DNA of 64,000 nt. It comes from Fusobacterium perfoetens (GTDB taxonomy: Bacteria; Fusobacteriota; Fusobacteriia; Fusobacteriales; Fusobacteriaceae). Shown here piece after piece: positions 16,704 to 27,055 of this stretch. Position 1 is the stretch's first letter; each line of letters starts with the position of its first letter. The DNA is taken from contig NZ_JADYUD010000004.1 in NCBI RefSeq assembly GCF_021531595.1, forward strand, positions 62,001 through 126,000, given 5' to 3'. The position numbers and the translations under genes were made by a program. Under the pieces are notes generated by a model. The model ran no database searches. It saw only the letters and a program-made list of their open reading frames with translations, and was not told the DNA's origin.

Positions 16704-17954
16704 ATGGAAAACTTAAAAAATCTTTTTCAAGATGACAGAGAAGTATTTAATGCAATAGAGGCAGAAAGAGCCAGACAAAATGAGGGAATAGAACTTATCG
16801 CTTCAGAAAATTTTGTATCCAAATCAGTACTTGAGGCAGCTGGAAGCGTTATGACAAATAAGTATGCTGAAGGATATCCTGACAAAAGATATTACGGAGG
16901 CTGTGAATGTGTTGATATAGTTGAAAAACTTGCCATTGAAAGAGCAAAAGAAATCTTTAATGTAAAATATGTAAATGTTCAGCCTCATTCAGGTTCACAA
17001 GCAAATATGGGAGTATATAAGGCTCTTTTAAATATTGGAGATGTTGTGCTAGGAATGAGACTTGATCATGGAGGACACCTTACTCATGGTAAAAATGTAA
17101 ACTTCTCAGGAAAAGATTATACAGTATATTCTTACAGTGTAAGAAAAGATAATGAATTAATTGATTATGATGAAGTTGAAAAAATAGCTATGGAAGTAAA
17201 ACCAAAACTTATAATAGCAGGGGCAAGTGCTTATCCAAGAATAATAGATTTTAAAAAATTCAGAGAAATAGCAGATAAAGTAGGAGCATATTTAATGGTT
17301 GATATGGCTCATATTGTAGGTCTTATCGCTGCTGGAGAACATCCAAGTCCAATTCCTTATGCTCATGTTGTAACAACTACAACTCATAAAACATTGAGAG
17401 GGCCTCGTGGTGGAGTTATTATGACAAATGATGAAGAAATTGCCAAAAAAATTGATAAAGCTATTTTCCCAGGAATACAAGGAGGACCTTTAATGCATAT
17501 AATAGCAGCAAAAGCTGTAGCATTTAAGCAGGCACTTTCTCCTGAATTTAAAGAATATCAACATCAAATTGTAAAAAATGCAAAAGCTCTTGCAGAGACT
17601 CTTGAAAAAGGAGGTCTTAGATTAGTAAGTGGAGGAACTGATAATCATATGATTCTTATTGATTTAAAAAGTTCAAAAGGACTTACAGGAGCAGAAGTTG
17701 AAAAGGCACTTGATAAAGCAGGAATTACAGTAAATAAAAATGGAATTCCTTATGATACAGAAAAACCTATGGTGACAAGTGGAATAAGAATAGGAACTCC
17801 TGCTGTTACTACAAGAGGAATGAAAGAAAAAGAGATGGAAGAAATTGGTAACTTCATTCTTGAAACAATAGAAAATATTAATAATGATGAAAAGCTTAGC
17901 GAAATTAAAGGTAAAGTAAAAGAACTTTGCTTAAAATTTCCTTTATATGAATAA
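16704..17954 (+). CDS. glyA: Serine hydroxymethyltransferase
   Basis: A 416-residue PLP enzyme from the ATG at 16704, chosen because AGGAGGGG lies 6-7 bases before it. An earlier in-frame ATG at 16644 falls inside the promoter. Motifs: [42 protein letters not shown], and [14 protein letters not shown] with the PLP lysine. It interconverts serine plus tetrahydrofolate with glycine plus 5,10-methylene-THF, the main one-carbon source. Stands alone between its own promoter and terminator. No glycine riboswitch was seen in the short leader. Confidence 0.98.
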   Translation: MENLKNLFQDDREVFNAIEAERARQNEGIELIASENFVSKSVLEAAGSVMTNKYAEGYPDKRYYGGCECVDIVEKLAIERAKEIFNVKYVNVQPHSGSQANMGVYKALLNIGDVVLGMRLDHGGHLTHGKNVNFSGKDYTVYSYSVRKDNELIDYDEVEKIAMEVKPKLIIAGASAYPRIIDFKKFREIADKVGAYLMVDMAHIVGLIAAGEHPSPIPYAHVVTTTTHKTLRGPRGGVIMTNDEEIAKKIDKAIFPGIQGGPLMHIIAAKAVAFKQALSPEFKEYQHQIVKNAKALAETLEKGGLRLVSGGTDNHMILIDLKSSKGLTGAEVEKALDKAGITVNKNGIPYDTEKPMVTSGIRIGTPAVTTRGMKEKEMEEIGNFILETIENINNDEKLSEIKGKVKELCLKFPLYE

Positions 17955-17972
17955 TTGAATACATGAAAAATT

Positions 17973-18011
17973 AAGGACTGCTATAAATTCTATGGCAGTC
18001 CTTGTTTTTTT
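17973..18011 (+). terminator. Terminator of glyA
   Basis: AAGGACTGC (17973-17981) pairs with GCAGTCCTT (17995-18003), followed by G and a T-run. Also U-rich toward the minus side, so it may stop the convergent operon. Confidence 0.85.
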
Positions 18012-18255
18012 AAATTTCTTCGTCTAAAATTCTAATTTCTTCATCTATTAATAATTTCAGAGTTCTTAATTCTTTTTCAGTAAGAGTTATTCCTTTTCCC
18101 ATTTTTTTATGCTCAGAATCCCAAGTTCTAATATCATATTTTGGTTCTTCTCCATTCCAGCTTATACGAGTTAGTTCTTTTTTCCAACCTTTACTAGATT
18201 CTGATATAATTCCTAATTCATTTAAAATTTCAAATTTTAATTCTTTCTTTTCCAT
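18010..18255 (-). CDS. PC4/YdbC-type ssDNA-binding protein, 81 aa
   Basis: An 81-residue protein of the YdbC/PC4 (p15 coactivator) family. After an N-terminal helix it has the strand-rich core WKKELTRISWNGEEPKYDIRTWDSEHKKMGKGITLT, then an amphipathic helix TEKELRTLKLLIDEEI, as in the Whirly-like PC4 fold. L. lactis YdbC binds single-stranded DNA. The ATG lies 3 bases after the stop of the giant helicase-nuclease gene, with no promoter space between, so the two are one operon. That pairing suggests the small protein handles ssDNA made by the helicase. YdbC also occurs alone in many Firmicutes, so the link is an inference. Confidence 0.85.
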   Translation of the reverse strand: MEKKELKFEILNELGIISESSKGWKKELTRISWNGEEPKYDIRTWDSEHKKMGKGITLTEKELRTLKLLIDEEIRILDEEI

Positions 18256-18258
18256 AAA

Positions 18259-21200
18259 TTATTCCTCCATTTTTACTCTCCATGCTTTTCTATTGCTTGT
18301 TGCTTTTGTCCCTCTTCTGTCAAATGAATAATTACATTTATTAACTTCTAAAAAATTTTCTATTTTTTCTTTTTTTTCAGAGTTATATATTATCCATAAA
18401 AGTCCTGATAATTTTCTGTTATCTATATACTCTATATTTTCATTATTTAAAAAAGAGAATATGTCTTGTTTTGAGTTTTCTGCTGATTTTTTTGAAGATT
18501 TTAAATTTTCAGTTTTATTTTTTTGTTTCTTCTCTTCTTTAGTATATTGTTCTGAAAAATTGTTATCGTTTATTTCTTTAATAATTTCAGCATTATTTTG
18601 AATTAAAAAATCTTCTTTTTCATTTTTCCACTGTAACAAAATATCATTAGCACGGGTTTTAATTTTATTTATTAAATCATTATCAGAGTCATCTTCGTAT
18701 GAATCACAATTTATTTCTTCAGGATAAATTCCTCTTTTATTTAATTCTGCTTCAACTTCTTCCATTGTAAGAACTGGATTTCTAAAATATTTGCTTCCTC
18801 TTATTCTTATAAAATTCCATCCACAACGCTCTAAAACTTCTTGTCGCTCAATGTCATTTTTTATTTGCTCTTCACTGCTATGCCATCTTTCTCCATCACA
18901 TTCTATTGCTACTTTTTCATTTTTATAGCTGACAACCATGTCTATTCTGTATGCTCCCACTTCCCATTGTTGTTTAATATTGTAATTTCTTGCTGACAAA
19001 TATTTTGCCACTTCTTCTTCAAAAATAGAATCTGATTTTGAGTTTATCTCATCATCTTGCATAAAGGCTCTTTGATTTTCTCCAAATTCAAGTAATTCTT
19101 TTCTTATATCTCCATCTTTCAAATCATTTCTAAAATCAAGGGAATGTACAATCCACATTTGATCTTTGGCACGGCTTGCAGCAACATTATATTTTTTCTT
19201 ATTTAAATTATCAGTTCCTTCTGTTTTTTTGATTAAAGGAGTTGAAGAATTTTTATTGCTGTCTACCATGCTTAGAAAAATAACATCTCTTTCATCTCCT
19301 TGAAAATGGCTGGAATCTCCACATAAGATATTGTGTTTTTCTATTTCTGCAGTTCCTATTTTTTCAACTAATAATTTTTGTATATATTCAACTTGTTCCT
19401 GCCCTAATAAAGAAATAATCCCAAAAGTTGAATTTTCATATAATCTTTCCTCTAAACATGAGCTTATAAGACTTATAATAGTTTCAGCTTCAACTTTATT
19501 AATTTTACTTTTTTCTTCTCTTTCTCCATCAACTCTATAGTTAATAACAGCAGGTTTTAACTTTGAACTATAAGTTTCTCTTAATGGTTTTATTTTATAA
19601 TCATAAGATGTCTTATTACTGTATCCTATAATTTCAGGAACACATCTAAAATGCTCTCTTAACATTAAAGGTTGGTATGTCGTGCTAGCAATAGAATATA
19701 AAGAAGATCTTGTTCCATATAAATCATCATTGGAAATAATTCCTTTTAAATATTTGTCTCTTAAAATGTTTTGTTTTTCTATTTTTTCACCAACTGCTGA
19801 TGGGCTGACTTGCTTATCATCTCCAACTATAATAACTTTTTTTGCCATATAAAGTAAAACAAGAGCAGAAATATCAGCCTGACTGGCTTCATCAACTATG
19901 ACAATATCAAATTTATTTTTTCCTGGATTTAAAGTATCAATAACTTTATTCATAGGCATTATCCAAGCAGGAACAGCTTTTTGGCAAAGAGTTATTTTTT
20001 CTTTAGCTTGTTTTCTGTAAAACTCAGCATTTTTTCCAGTTCCTTTTCCTATTTTTTCCATACTTTGCTTCCAGCCTCTTAAGGCTTGATTGATTTGTAA
20101 GTTTTCTTTCTTCTCAATAAAAGAAAGTATATGATACCATGATTTCTTTTCAACTAATTTTAAAGTTAAATTCTTCAACTCTTCTTTTGATTTTCTAACT
20201 TGCTCTTGTAAAAGTTCATAGGGCTCTTTTTCCAAATTTTCTAATTTTTGAGATAACTGTTTCCATTTCCAAGCTTCATAAATATCTGTTATATCAATTA
20301 AATTTCCGTTTTTTATTTCTTCGGCCCATTCTTCAGCTACATTTGATATTTTATTTAAAATTACTTTATATTTATTATACGAATCAGTTTTTTCAGATAA
20401 ATTTTCTAAAAGTGAGACATATTTACCATAAGATTCTATATTTTTACTTTCTACAGCTGTTTTTATACCATTTTCAACAATAGAATTTATTTTTACAGAA
20501 TTGATAATAAAGTTTTGATATTCTTCGTATTCTTGATTTGCTTTTAGTAATTCAAAAGCTTTGTGAGCTATTAGCAATATTTTTTCTAATTTCTTAATTT
20601 TATCTGGAAGAGTTTTTATTCTATTGCTTAATAATTCATTATCATCTTTATTAAAAATAATATTAGGATTTATTCCAGCTTTTTCAATTGAACTTATAAA
20701 ATTTTCTTTTTGATTTCTGTACCAATACAAATAATAATTTATTATATTGATGATTTCATTAGGACTGTTAAGAATATCTTCAAAATGGAACTCTTCTATA
20801 TTAAAACTATCCCATTTTCTTTTTAAGTCTAATTTTTTATTTTCAATTTTCAAATATTCTAAAACAAAATCACATTCTTCAATTTCTTCAATAATTTTAT
20901 TATTTAATAATATTTTATTTCCTAATTCCTTTTTAGCTTTTATTAGATGAGCTTTAAAAATAATGCCAGGATTTTTTTTGGCTTCTTTCAATTTAGTTAT
21001 TAAAATTTCTGCTTCTGATATTTTTAAAGGTTCATAAGAAATACTTTTATCAAAAAATTTTATAGCTTTTTCATTTATTATATTAGTTTCTTCTTCCAGT
21101 TCTGTAAGAAAATGTTCCCATATTTTTCTTTGTGTTTCATTTGTAGCTCCTATTGAAATTAAATTCAACTTCCAGTCTTTTAACGATTTTAAATTGCTTG

Positions 21201-23079
21201 GCAAAATATCATAAAGATTAAAATTTTTAAATTTTTCTAAATCAACTATATTTTCATTATTTAAAAAGAATTTTTTATCATTAAAATAAAAGTTTTTGCT
21301 TTCAGAAACAGACTCTAAATCATTTTTATTTTTTTCAATATTTTCTAATATCTTTTGAAATTCATTTTTAGTTTTGAGAAGTTTATAATCTAACAAATTT
21401 AGTTCTATCTCTTTTTCTTCTTCAAAAGAAACCGAATTTCTATAATTATTTAAAAATTTTAATTCTTCATTATCAATAGGACAAGGAGAGTCGTCAACAA
21501 CATTTCCTTTAATTTTATTTAAAGTGTTTTCTTTTTCACACAAATAAATTCCAACTTCTTTAATAGAAAAACTTTCTCCATTATAAAATATAGATTGATT
21601 TTCCTTATATTTTATAGCAAATATTTTATTTTTAAGCTTTTTTAATTTCAAATATTCTTCAGTTCTTTCATTCTGAATAAAATCAACATCTTTTTTTAAT
21701 TTTTCAGAAGTCATTCTTCCTATAGCTTCAGTAATATTTTCAACAGAACGAGCCATATCACTGTTATTATCATCTAAAATAGATATACATAATCCTTGAA
21801 TATTTTTAGGAATTTTATCTTTCAAAACTTTTAAGGCTTTTTTAGTTTGGCTTGTAACTAAAATATTTTTTCCTTGAGCCAAAAAATGCCCTAAAAGGTT
21901 TGCGATAGTATGTGTCTTTCCTGTTCCTGGAGGACCTTGCACAACGACAGTATTATATTTTTCTATCCTTTCAGCTATTTCAAGTTGCTCATTATTTGTA
22001 TCTTTTACAAACAAAATTTCTTTTGAAGATAAATTTTTTTCTTTTAGTGTCTTATCGTAAACTTTTTCTACTTGATTTATTCCTACTAACTCTCTAAGTT
22101 GCTCTGGAATTTCTCCAGATTCTTCAATATTTTTTATAACTTCATCTATTGCTTTTATAACTCCACTTTCTTTTTTTCTTATAAAGAATATTGGATTATC
22201 CTCTATAAGAATATTATTTTCATAATCAAATAGTTGGAAATTTTCAATATCTTTCTTATAATATCCATTCATACTTAATTCATGTATAAATTCTCTGAAA
22301 AAATTATCTATTTCATCCTCATTAAGAGGATATATATTTTTTTCTTTTATTTTTTCAGTTAATTTTAAGATATTTATCAAATTAATATTTTCTATTTCAT
22401 TCAAAAATTCTGTGTATAATTGTGTATTATTTTCTTCTTCATCTAGAAATAAATTTCTTATATTTAATATATTATCTTCGGCATTAAAATCTATTTTAAC
22501 TTTTTTTAATAAAATAGGATAATAAACATTATTATTTTTAATTTTAACTAGACCATTAGCAAGAAGAATTTCTAAAGTATCACTTTCTTTATTCAAATCT
22601 AAATATTGAATATATAAGTCATCAAATATTTTTCTTACCCTTTCAATATTTTTTTGCTCTTCAACCCATATATTTCTTTTTTCAATTTTTTTAAGAATTT
22701 GATTTTTTACATCATCAGTTATTTTTTCAACTTCACTTACAAAAGGAAGTCTTCCCTCTTCAAAAGAGATTTTTTCTATTACCCTTTCTTCTTTTATAGT
22801 AATTTTATCTTTAAAATTTTTCCAATCACCGTTTATCCAAGGTAAAAAGTCTTTTTCTATAACTAAAGGTTTTAAAAAGTTAGGTTTCTTTATAGAAAGA
22901 ATAATTTCAGCATTATTTTCATCATAAAAGTTATTATATATAATATTTTGATGAACTGGTAAATTATTCAAAAAATAATTCCATTTTTCTTCAGAAATAT
23001 TTTTATTAATAGACTTTGAATTTTTGGTTACTTCGGAGATATAGTTATATAAAGATATAACTTTTTCTTTTCCTTCCAT
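18259..23079 (-). CDS. Giant SF1 helicase with C-terminal Vsr/DUF559-like endonuclease
   Basis: About 1606 residues from the ATG at 23079. GGGAGG precedes it, and a TTG 12 bases earlier is not credible. Layout: an N-terminal region of about 330 residues of unknown type; a SF1 Walker A, QGPPGTGKTHTI, near 381-392; a long coiled-coil-rich insertion of about 600 residues; Walker B, IVIVDEASQADIS, with VGDDKQVSP; helicase domain 2 ending FLSMVDSNKN...NVAASRAKDQMWIVHS; and a Vsr/DUF559-like nuclease (about 1350-1455) with YRIDMVV, IECDGERWHS and FIRIRGSKYF. The last ~70 residues form a small domain seen at the end of similar helicases. A soluble DNA motor-nuclease, probably in genome defence or repair. 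Operon with the PC4-like gene. Confidence 0.88.
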   Translation of the reverse strand: MEGKEKVISLYNYISEVTKNSKSINKNISEEKWNYFLNNLPVHQNIIYNNFYDENNAEIILSIKKPNFLKPLVIEKDFLPWINGDWKNFKDKITIKEERVIEKISFEEGRLPFVSEVEKITDDVKNQILKKIEKRNIWVEEQKNIERVRKIFDDLYIQYLDLNKESDTLEILLANGLVKIKNNNVYYPILLKKVKIDFNAEDNILNIRNLFLDEEENNTQLYTEFLNEIENINLINILKLTEKIKEKNIYPLNEDEIDNFFREFIHELSMNGYYKKDIENFQLFDYENNILIEDNPIFFIRKKESGVIKAIDEVIKNIEESGEIPEQLRELVGINQVEKVYDKTLKEKNLSSKEILFVKDTNNEQLEIAERIEKYNTVVVQGPPGTGKTHTIANLLGHFLAQGKNILVTSQTKKALKVLKDKIPKNIQGLCISILDDNNSDMARSVENITEAIGRMTSEKLKKDVDFIQNERTEEYLKLKKLKNKIFAIKYKENQSIFYNGESFSIKEVGIYLCEKENTLNKIKGNVVDDSPCPIDNEELKFLNNYRNSVSFEEEKEIELNLLDYKLLKTKNEFQKILENIEKNKNDLESVSESKNFYFNDKKFFLNNENIVDLEKFKNFNLYDILPSNLKSLKDWKLNLISIGATNETQRKIWEHFLTELEEETNIINEKAIKFFDKSISYEPLKISEAEILITKLKEAKKNPGIIFKAHLIKAKKELGNKILLNNKIIEEIEECDFVLEYLKIENKKLDLKRKWDSFNIEEFHFEDILNSPNEIINIINYYLYWYRNQKENFISSIEKAGINPNIIFNKDDNELLSNRIKTLPDKIKKLEKILLIAHKAFELLKANQEYEEYQNFIINSVKINSIVENGIKTAVESKNIESYGKYVSLLENLSEKTDSYNKYKVILNKISNVAEEWAEEIKNGNLIDITDIYEAWKWKQLSQKLENLEKEPYELLQEQVRKSKEELKNLTLKLVEKKSWYHILSFIEKKENLQINQALRGWKQSMEKIGKGTGKNAEFYRKQAKEKITLCQKAVPAWIMPMNKVIDTLNPGKNKFDIVIVDEASQADISALVLLYMAKKVIIVGDDKQVSPSAVGEKIEKQNILRDKYLKGIISNDDLYGTRSSLYSIASTTYQPLMLREHFRCVPEIIGYSNKTSYDYKIKPLRETYSSKLKPAVINYRVDGEREEKSKINKVEAETIISLISSCLEERLYENSTFGIISLLGQEQVEYIQKLLVEKIGTAEIEKHNILCGDSSHFQGDERDVIFLSMVDSNKNSSTPLIKKTEGTDNLNKKKYNVAASRAKDQMWIVHSLDFRNDLKDGDIRKELLEFGENQRAFMQDDEINSKSDSIFEEEVAKYLSARNYNIKQQWEVGAYRIDMVVSYKNEKVAIECDGERWHSSEEQIKNDIERQEVLERCGWNFIRIRGSKYFRNPVLTMEEVEAELNKRGIYPEEINCDSYEDDSDNDLINKIKTRANDILLQWKNEKEDFLIQNNAEIIKEINDNNFSEQYTKEEKKQKNKTENLKSSKKSAENSKQDIFSFLNNENIEYIDNRKLSGLLWIIYNSEKKEKIENFLEVNKCNYSFDRRGTKATSNRKAWRVKMEE

Positions 23080-23149
23080 TTTTCCTCCCAAAAATAAATA
23101 TGTTCCTCATTTAATTCTATCACAAATTTATAGTAAATAGAATACAATA

Positions 23150-23185
23150 GGAAAATTAAAAAGACAGCCATAAAATTGACTGCCT
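23150..23185 (-). terminator. Terminator of the riboflavin operon
   Basis: On the minus strand AGGCAGTC (23185-23178) pairs with GGCTGTCT (23169-23162), with two G-U pairs, and is followed by a T-rich run. Confidence 0.7.
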
Positions 23186-23229
23186 TTCATAGATTTATAG
23201 AATGGAATTTAATATATGCAAGTGTTTTA

Positions 23230-24450
23230 TTATTTTTTGCAACCACAGCTGCATTTTTCTATATGAAGTTCATGCCCCATTCTTTCTTGTTTAGTTCTAA
23301 GGTATCCTTCATTTATTTTATTTGCAGGAATTTCTATCTCTCTTCTTTCTGCAACTTTTATTCCATAAGATTCAAGCCCTTTTATTTTTTCAGGATTATT
23401 TGTCATAAGTCTTACAGATTTTACACCAAGTGCTTTAAGCATTTGAGCTGCAACAGCATAATCTCTTGAATCAGATTCAAAACCAAGTTTAAGGTTTGCA
23501 TCAACAGTATCATATCCCTCGTCTTGAAGTTTGTATGCTTTTATTTTATTGATAAGACCAATTCCTCTTCCTTCTTGTCTAAGATAAAGAACGATTCCTT
23601 CACCAAATTTCTCAATTCTTTCCATTGCAGTTTTCAGTTGAAGACCACAGTCACATCTGTATGAACCAAGAATATCTCCAGTAAAGCATTCAGAGTGAAT
23701 TCTAACAAGAACTTCATCTTTACCATTAACATCTCCTTTTACAAGAGCAATGTGTTCTTTTCCATCAAGGTGATTATCAAATCCTACTATTTCAAATGTT
23801 CCATATGCAGTAGGCATTTTTGCTCTGCATTCTATATTCATTAATTGGTCATGAATTTTTCTATATTTAATAAGTTGTTCAATAGAAATCATTTTTAGAT
23901 TATGTTCTTTAGCAAATTTTTGTAAATCTTCAAATCTTGACATTGTTCCGTCAGCATTCATAATTTCACAACAAAGTCCTACAGGTTTTAATCCTGCAAG
24001 TTTTACTATATCAACAGTAGCTTCTGTATGTCCGTCTCTTTCAAGAACCCCATTATCTTTTGCTAGAAGAGGGAACATATGTCCAGGTCTTCTGAAGTCA
24101 GAAGGTTTTGCATCTTCTTCAGTACATTTTACAGCAGTGATTCCACGCTCATAAGCTGAAATTCCTGTAGTAGTGCTTATATGATCTATTGATACAGTGA
24201 AAGCTGTACAGTGATTATCTGTATTTTCAGTAACCATTTGAGGAAGATCAAGTTTTTTAACTATTTCTTTGCTCATTGGCATGCAAATAAGTCCTTTTGC
24301 ATAAGTTGCCATAAAGTTTACATTTTCAGTAGTTGCAAACTCAGCTGCACAGATTACATCTCCTTCATTTTCTCTGTCTTCATTATCTACAACAACAATA
24401 CATTTTCCATTTCTTATATCTTCAATTGCTTCTTCAACTGTGTGTAACAT
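23230..24450 (-). CDS. ribBA: Bifunctional DHBP synthase / GTP cyclohydrolase II
   Basis: A 406-residue fusion. The N-terminal DHBP synthase (about 1-200) has [13 protein letters not shown], the acidic metal loop, and the HTEA near position 140. The C-terminal GTP cyclohydrolase II (about 205-390) has the [20 protein letters not shown] zinc site and the [10 protein letters not shown] arginine loop. The first half makes 3,4-dihydroxy-2-butanone 4-phosphate from ribulose 5-phosphate; the second starts the pteridine branch from GTP. Last gene of the FMN-riboswitch operon. A Cys-rich tail (CSCGCKK) is unusual. Confidence 0.97.
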   Translation of the reverse strand: MLHTVEEAIEDIRNGKCIVVVDNEDRENEGDVICAAEFATTENVNFMATYAKGLICMPMSKEIVKKLDLPQMVTENTDNHCTAFTVSIDHISTTTGISAYERGITAVKCTEEDAKPSDFRRPGHMFPLLAKDNGVLERDGHTEATVDIVKLAGLKPVGLCCEIMNADGTMSRFEDLQKFAKEHNLKMISIEQLIKYRKIHDQLMNIECRAKMPTAYGTFEIVGFDNHLDGKEHIALVKGDVNGKDEVLVRIHSECFTGDILGSYRCDCGLQLKTAMERIEKFGEGIVLYLRQEGRGIGLINKIKAYKLQDEGYDTVDANLKLGFESDSRDYAVAAQMLKALGVKSVRLMTNNPEKIKGLESYGIKVAERREIEIPANKINEGYLRTKQERMGHELHIEKCSCGCKK

Positions 24451-24470
24451 TATTTTTTCCTCCTAATATC

Positions 24471-25136
24471 TTAAAAAAATCCATGAGAAGCTAAAAAGTT
24501 TTTATCAAGGGAGCTTTTCTTTGAATCTTTTTCTTCATCTCTAAAACTCATCATTCTTTCAATATATTTCCCTATTAAATCTGTTTCAACATTTATATAA
24601 TCCCCTGCTTTTTTTCTTCCAAGAGTAATCATCTTTTGAGTATGGGGAATAAGAGAAACTTGAAGAGTGTTTCCTGAAAAACCTACAACAGAAAGACTTG
24701 CTCCATCAAGGGTAATTCTTCCCTTTTCAACAACATATTTCATAAATCTATGCTCTATTTCTATTTCATAAATTTTAGCAATTCCATCTTGTGTAATTGA
24801 TTTTATAACTCCTTCACAGTCAACATCTCCTGTGACAAGATGTCCTCCAAGAGGAGTAGAGAGAGTTATTGATTTTTCAAGATTTACAAGGCTTCCACTT
24901 TTTAATCTTGCTAGATTTGTTCTTTTTACTGTCTCATGCATACAGTCTGCAACAAAATAATCTGCTCCTATTTCAACAGCTGTAAGGCAAGTACCATTAG
25001 TTGCAATACTATCTCCTATTTTAGCATCTTTTAAGACTTTTTGACATTTTATTTTTAATTGAACAGATTTTTCTCCATTTTTTATAGAAAGTACCTGTCC
25101 CATTTCCTCTACGAGTCCTGTGAAAATATTAATCAC
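24471..25136 (-). CDS. ribE: Riboflavin synthase alpha chain
   Basis: About 218-221 residues with two lumazine-binding barrels: IFTGLVEEMG (start of barrel 1) and the matching MKYVVEKGRITLDGASL region of barrel 2. It dismutates two 6,7-dimethyl-8-ribityllumazine molecules to riboflavin. The start is unclear. The only conventional codon near the family start is GTG (25136-25134), which lies inside the GAGGTG ribosome-binding site. The codon just before FTGLVEE is ATT at 25127, with better spacing. It follows ribD by 6 bases. Confidence 0.93.
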   Translation of the reverse strand: MINIFTGLVEEMGQVLSIKNGEKSVQLKIKCQKVLKDAKIGDSIATNGTCLTAVEIGADYFVADCMHETVKRTNLARLKSGSLVNLEKSITLSTPLGGHLVTGDVDCEGVIKSITQDGIAKIYEIEIEHRFMKYVVEKGRITLDGASLSVVGFSGNTLQVSLIPHTQKMITLGRKKAGDYINVETDLIGKYIERMMSFRDEEKDSKKSSLDKNFLASHGFF

Positions 25137-25142
25137 CTCACT

Positions 25143-26216
25143 TTATTTGTGAAATTTCACAGAGATATTATCATCATAGATATTAAATTTTACATTTTCT
25201 AAATGAAAACAATCTTTTATCTCTTTGAAATCAAAACCATCTATAAAAGGAAGTCCTCCTCCTAAAATTTTAGGAGCTATAAAGATTTCTCCTCCGTCAA
25301 TTCTATTTTCTTTAAATGCTTTTGATATAAGGTATGAACCTCCCTCAAGAAGAACAGAATCTATTTTAAGTTCTCCTATTTTTCTTAGCATTTCATCAAC
25401 AGAGAAATTATATCCTTCCATATAGATAAATTTTATATTTTTATTTTCTAATATTTTAGCTTTTTCACTGTTTATATTTTCTGATGATGTAATAATTATG
25501 CTTTTGTTATCATCAGCCATTTTAACAAAATTGCTTTCAAGAGGTGTACGAAGATGTGGATCTACTACAATTCTAAAAGGATTTACACCATTTTCAATTC
25601 TTGCTGTAAGTCTTGGATTGTCATTTATAAGAGTGTTTATTCCAACCATTATTCCCATAAGTTCATGACGAAGGTGCTGTACTTTTTCTCTTGATTTTTC
25701 ATTTGTTATCCATTTTGAATCTTTGTAATTTGTGGCTATTTTACCATCAAGTGTTATTGCACATTTTAAGAAAAGATAAGGATTTTTTTCTGTAATATAT
25801 TTCATAAAAACCTTATTAAGCTCTTTTGCTTCTTTCTCTCTAACTCCTACTATAACTTCAATACCTGCATCTTCAAGTATTTTTTTCCCTCTTCCTGCTA
25901 CAAGAGGATTTGGATCAAGACAGGCTATAACACATTTTTTTATTTTCATTTTTTTTATTTTTTCAGCACATGGAGGTGTTTTTCCAAAGTGTGAGCATGG
26001 TTCAAGTGTGACATATATAGTTGCTCCTTCAGCTTTTTCTCCTGCCTCATCAAGAGCATATACTTCTGCATGAGGGCCTCCATAAAATTTATGCCATCCT
26101 TTTCCTATAATTTCACCGTCTTTTACAACAACAGCTCCAACCATTGGATTTGGATTTACATACCCTCTTCCCTTTTCAGCAAGTTCAAGGGCTAAATCCA
26201 TATATTTTTCGTCCAT
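25143..26216 (-). CDS. ribD: Bifunctional riboflavin deaminase-reductase
   Basis: A 357-residue fusion. The N-terminal cytidine-deaminase-like domain has HAEVYAL and PCSHFGKTPPC, the zinc His and two Cys. The C-terminal reductase domain (about 145-357) has KCAITLDGKIAT, MVGINTLINDNPRLTAR and DSVLLEGGSYL. It deaminates, then reduces, the pyrimidine intermediate. Tightly packed between ribH (4 bases upstream) and ribE. Confidence 0.97.
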   Translation of the reverse strand: MDEKYMDLALELAEKGRGYVNPNPMVGAVVVKDGEIIGKGWHKFYGGPHAEVYALDEAGEKAEGATIYVTLEPCSHFGKTPPCAEKIKKMKIKKCVIACLDPNPLVAGRGKKILEDAGIEVIVGVREKEAKELNKVFMKYITEKNPYLFLKCAITLDGKIATNYKDSKWITNEKSREKVQHLRHELMGIMVGINTLINDNPRLTARIENGVNPFRIVVDPHLRTPLESNFVKMADDNKSIIITSSENINSEKAKILENKNIKFIYMEGYNFSVDEMLRKIGELKIDSVLLEGGSYLISKAFKENRIDGGEIFIAPKILGGGLPFIDGFDFKEIKDCFHLENVKFNIYDDNISVKFHK

Positions 26217-26220
26217 GACA

Positions 26221-26682
26221 CTACATTCCTTTTAATAAGTTGCACATTTCAATAGCACCATTTGCAACATCAAAACCTTTATTTCCTGCTTTTGTTCCTG
26301 CTCTTTCAATAGCTTCTTCAATATTATTTGTAGTAAGGACACCAAACATTACAGGAATTCCTGTACTAAGTCCTATTTGTGCCACTCCTTTTGAAACTTC
26401 TGCACACACATAGTCAAAGTGTGGAGTTGCTCCTTTTATAACAGCTCCTAAAGCTATAACAGCATCATATTTTCCAGATTCAGCCATTTTTTTAACAACG
26501 ATAGGAATTTCAAAAGCTCCTGGAACCCATGCTAAATCAATATCATCATCATTAACTTCATGTCTTTTTAAAGCATCAACTGCTCCTCCTATAAGTTTAG
26601 ATGTGATGAATTCATTGAATCTTCCTGCAACAATTCCTACTCTTAATCCTTTACCACTGAAATTTCCTTCTAATACTCTCAT
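26221..26682 (-). CDS. ribH: 6,7-dimethyl-8-ribityllumazine synthase
   Basis: A 153-residue protein with the lumazine synthase motifs [40 protein letters not shown] (with the catalytic His) and [12 protein letters not shown]. It condenses the pyrimidine with DHBP. First gene after the FMN riboswitch and terminator; AGGAGG precedes the ATG. Confidence 0.97.
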   Translation of the reverse strand: MRVLEGNFSGKGLRVGIVAGRFNEFITSKLIGGAVDALKRHEVNDDDIDLAWVPGAFEIPIVVKKMAESGKYDAVIALGAVIKGATPHFDYVCAEVSKGVAQIGLSTGIPVMFGVLTTNNIEEAIERAGTKAGNKGFDVANGAIEMCNLLKGM

Positions 26683-26713
26683 TTTTTCCTCCTATTTTTT
26701 GACCACAGGACAT

Positions 26714-26742
26714 AAAAAAACCCGAAGATTTAATTCTTCGGG
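26714..26742 (-). terminator. FMN-riboswitch expression-platform terminator
   Basis: On the minus strand CCCGAAGA (26742-26735) pairs with TCTTCGGG (26728-26721), followed by seven T. It lies between aptamer and ribH. Confidence 0.88.
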
Positions 26743-26878
26743 CTTGTTATTGTAAGGTATTTTTAATCATATAGAATTCTAAAAATTTTTATCACATATA
26801 TTACAATTTGCAATAAATAATTTTTAAATTATCTTTAACTATGAGATATATTTTTAATATCTATGTGATTATGCAATA

Positions 26879-26996
26879 CTTCTTCCATCCAGACTATACT
26901 GTCGGTATCGGAATTACACCGATTCAAAGTTAAAAAACTCTCGTGGACTGTCACCACCGGTCGGGATTTGCAATTTGCTCACCCTGCCCTGAAGAT
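26879..26996 (-). promoter_or_regulatory. FMN riboswitch (RFN element)
   Basis: Minus-strand hallmarks in order: ATCTTCAGGGCAGGGTG, CCCGACCGGTGGT, GGTGTAATTCCGA, CCGACAGTATAGTCTGGATG and the closing AGAAG that pairs with the first CTTC. All conserved RFN blocks are present. It is predicted to terminate the rib operon when FMN is plentiful. Confidence 0.97.
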
Positions 26997-27022
26997 TTAC
27001 ATTTATTACATGTTCTAAAACA

Positions 27023-27050
27023 ATTATACCTTATTCTGATAATTTGTCAA
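27023..27050 (-). promoter_or_regulatory. Promoter of the riboflavin operon
   Basis: On the minus strand TTGACA (27050-27045), 16 bases, then TATAAT (27028-27023). It sits just after the MATE stop codon (27056), so the rib operon has its own start although the pump lies upstream on the same strand. Confidence 0.8.
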
Positions 27051-27055
27051 CAATT

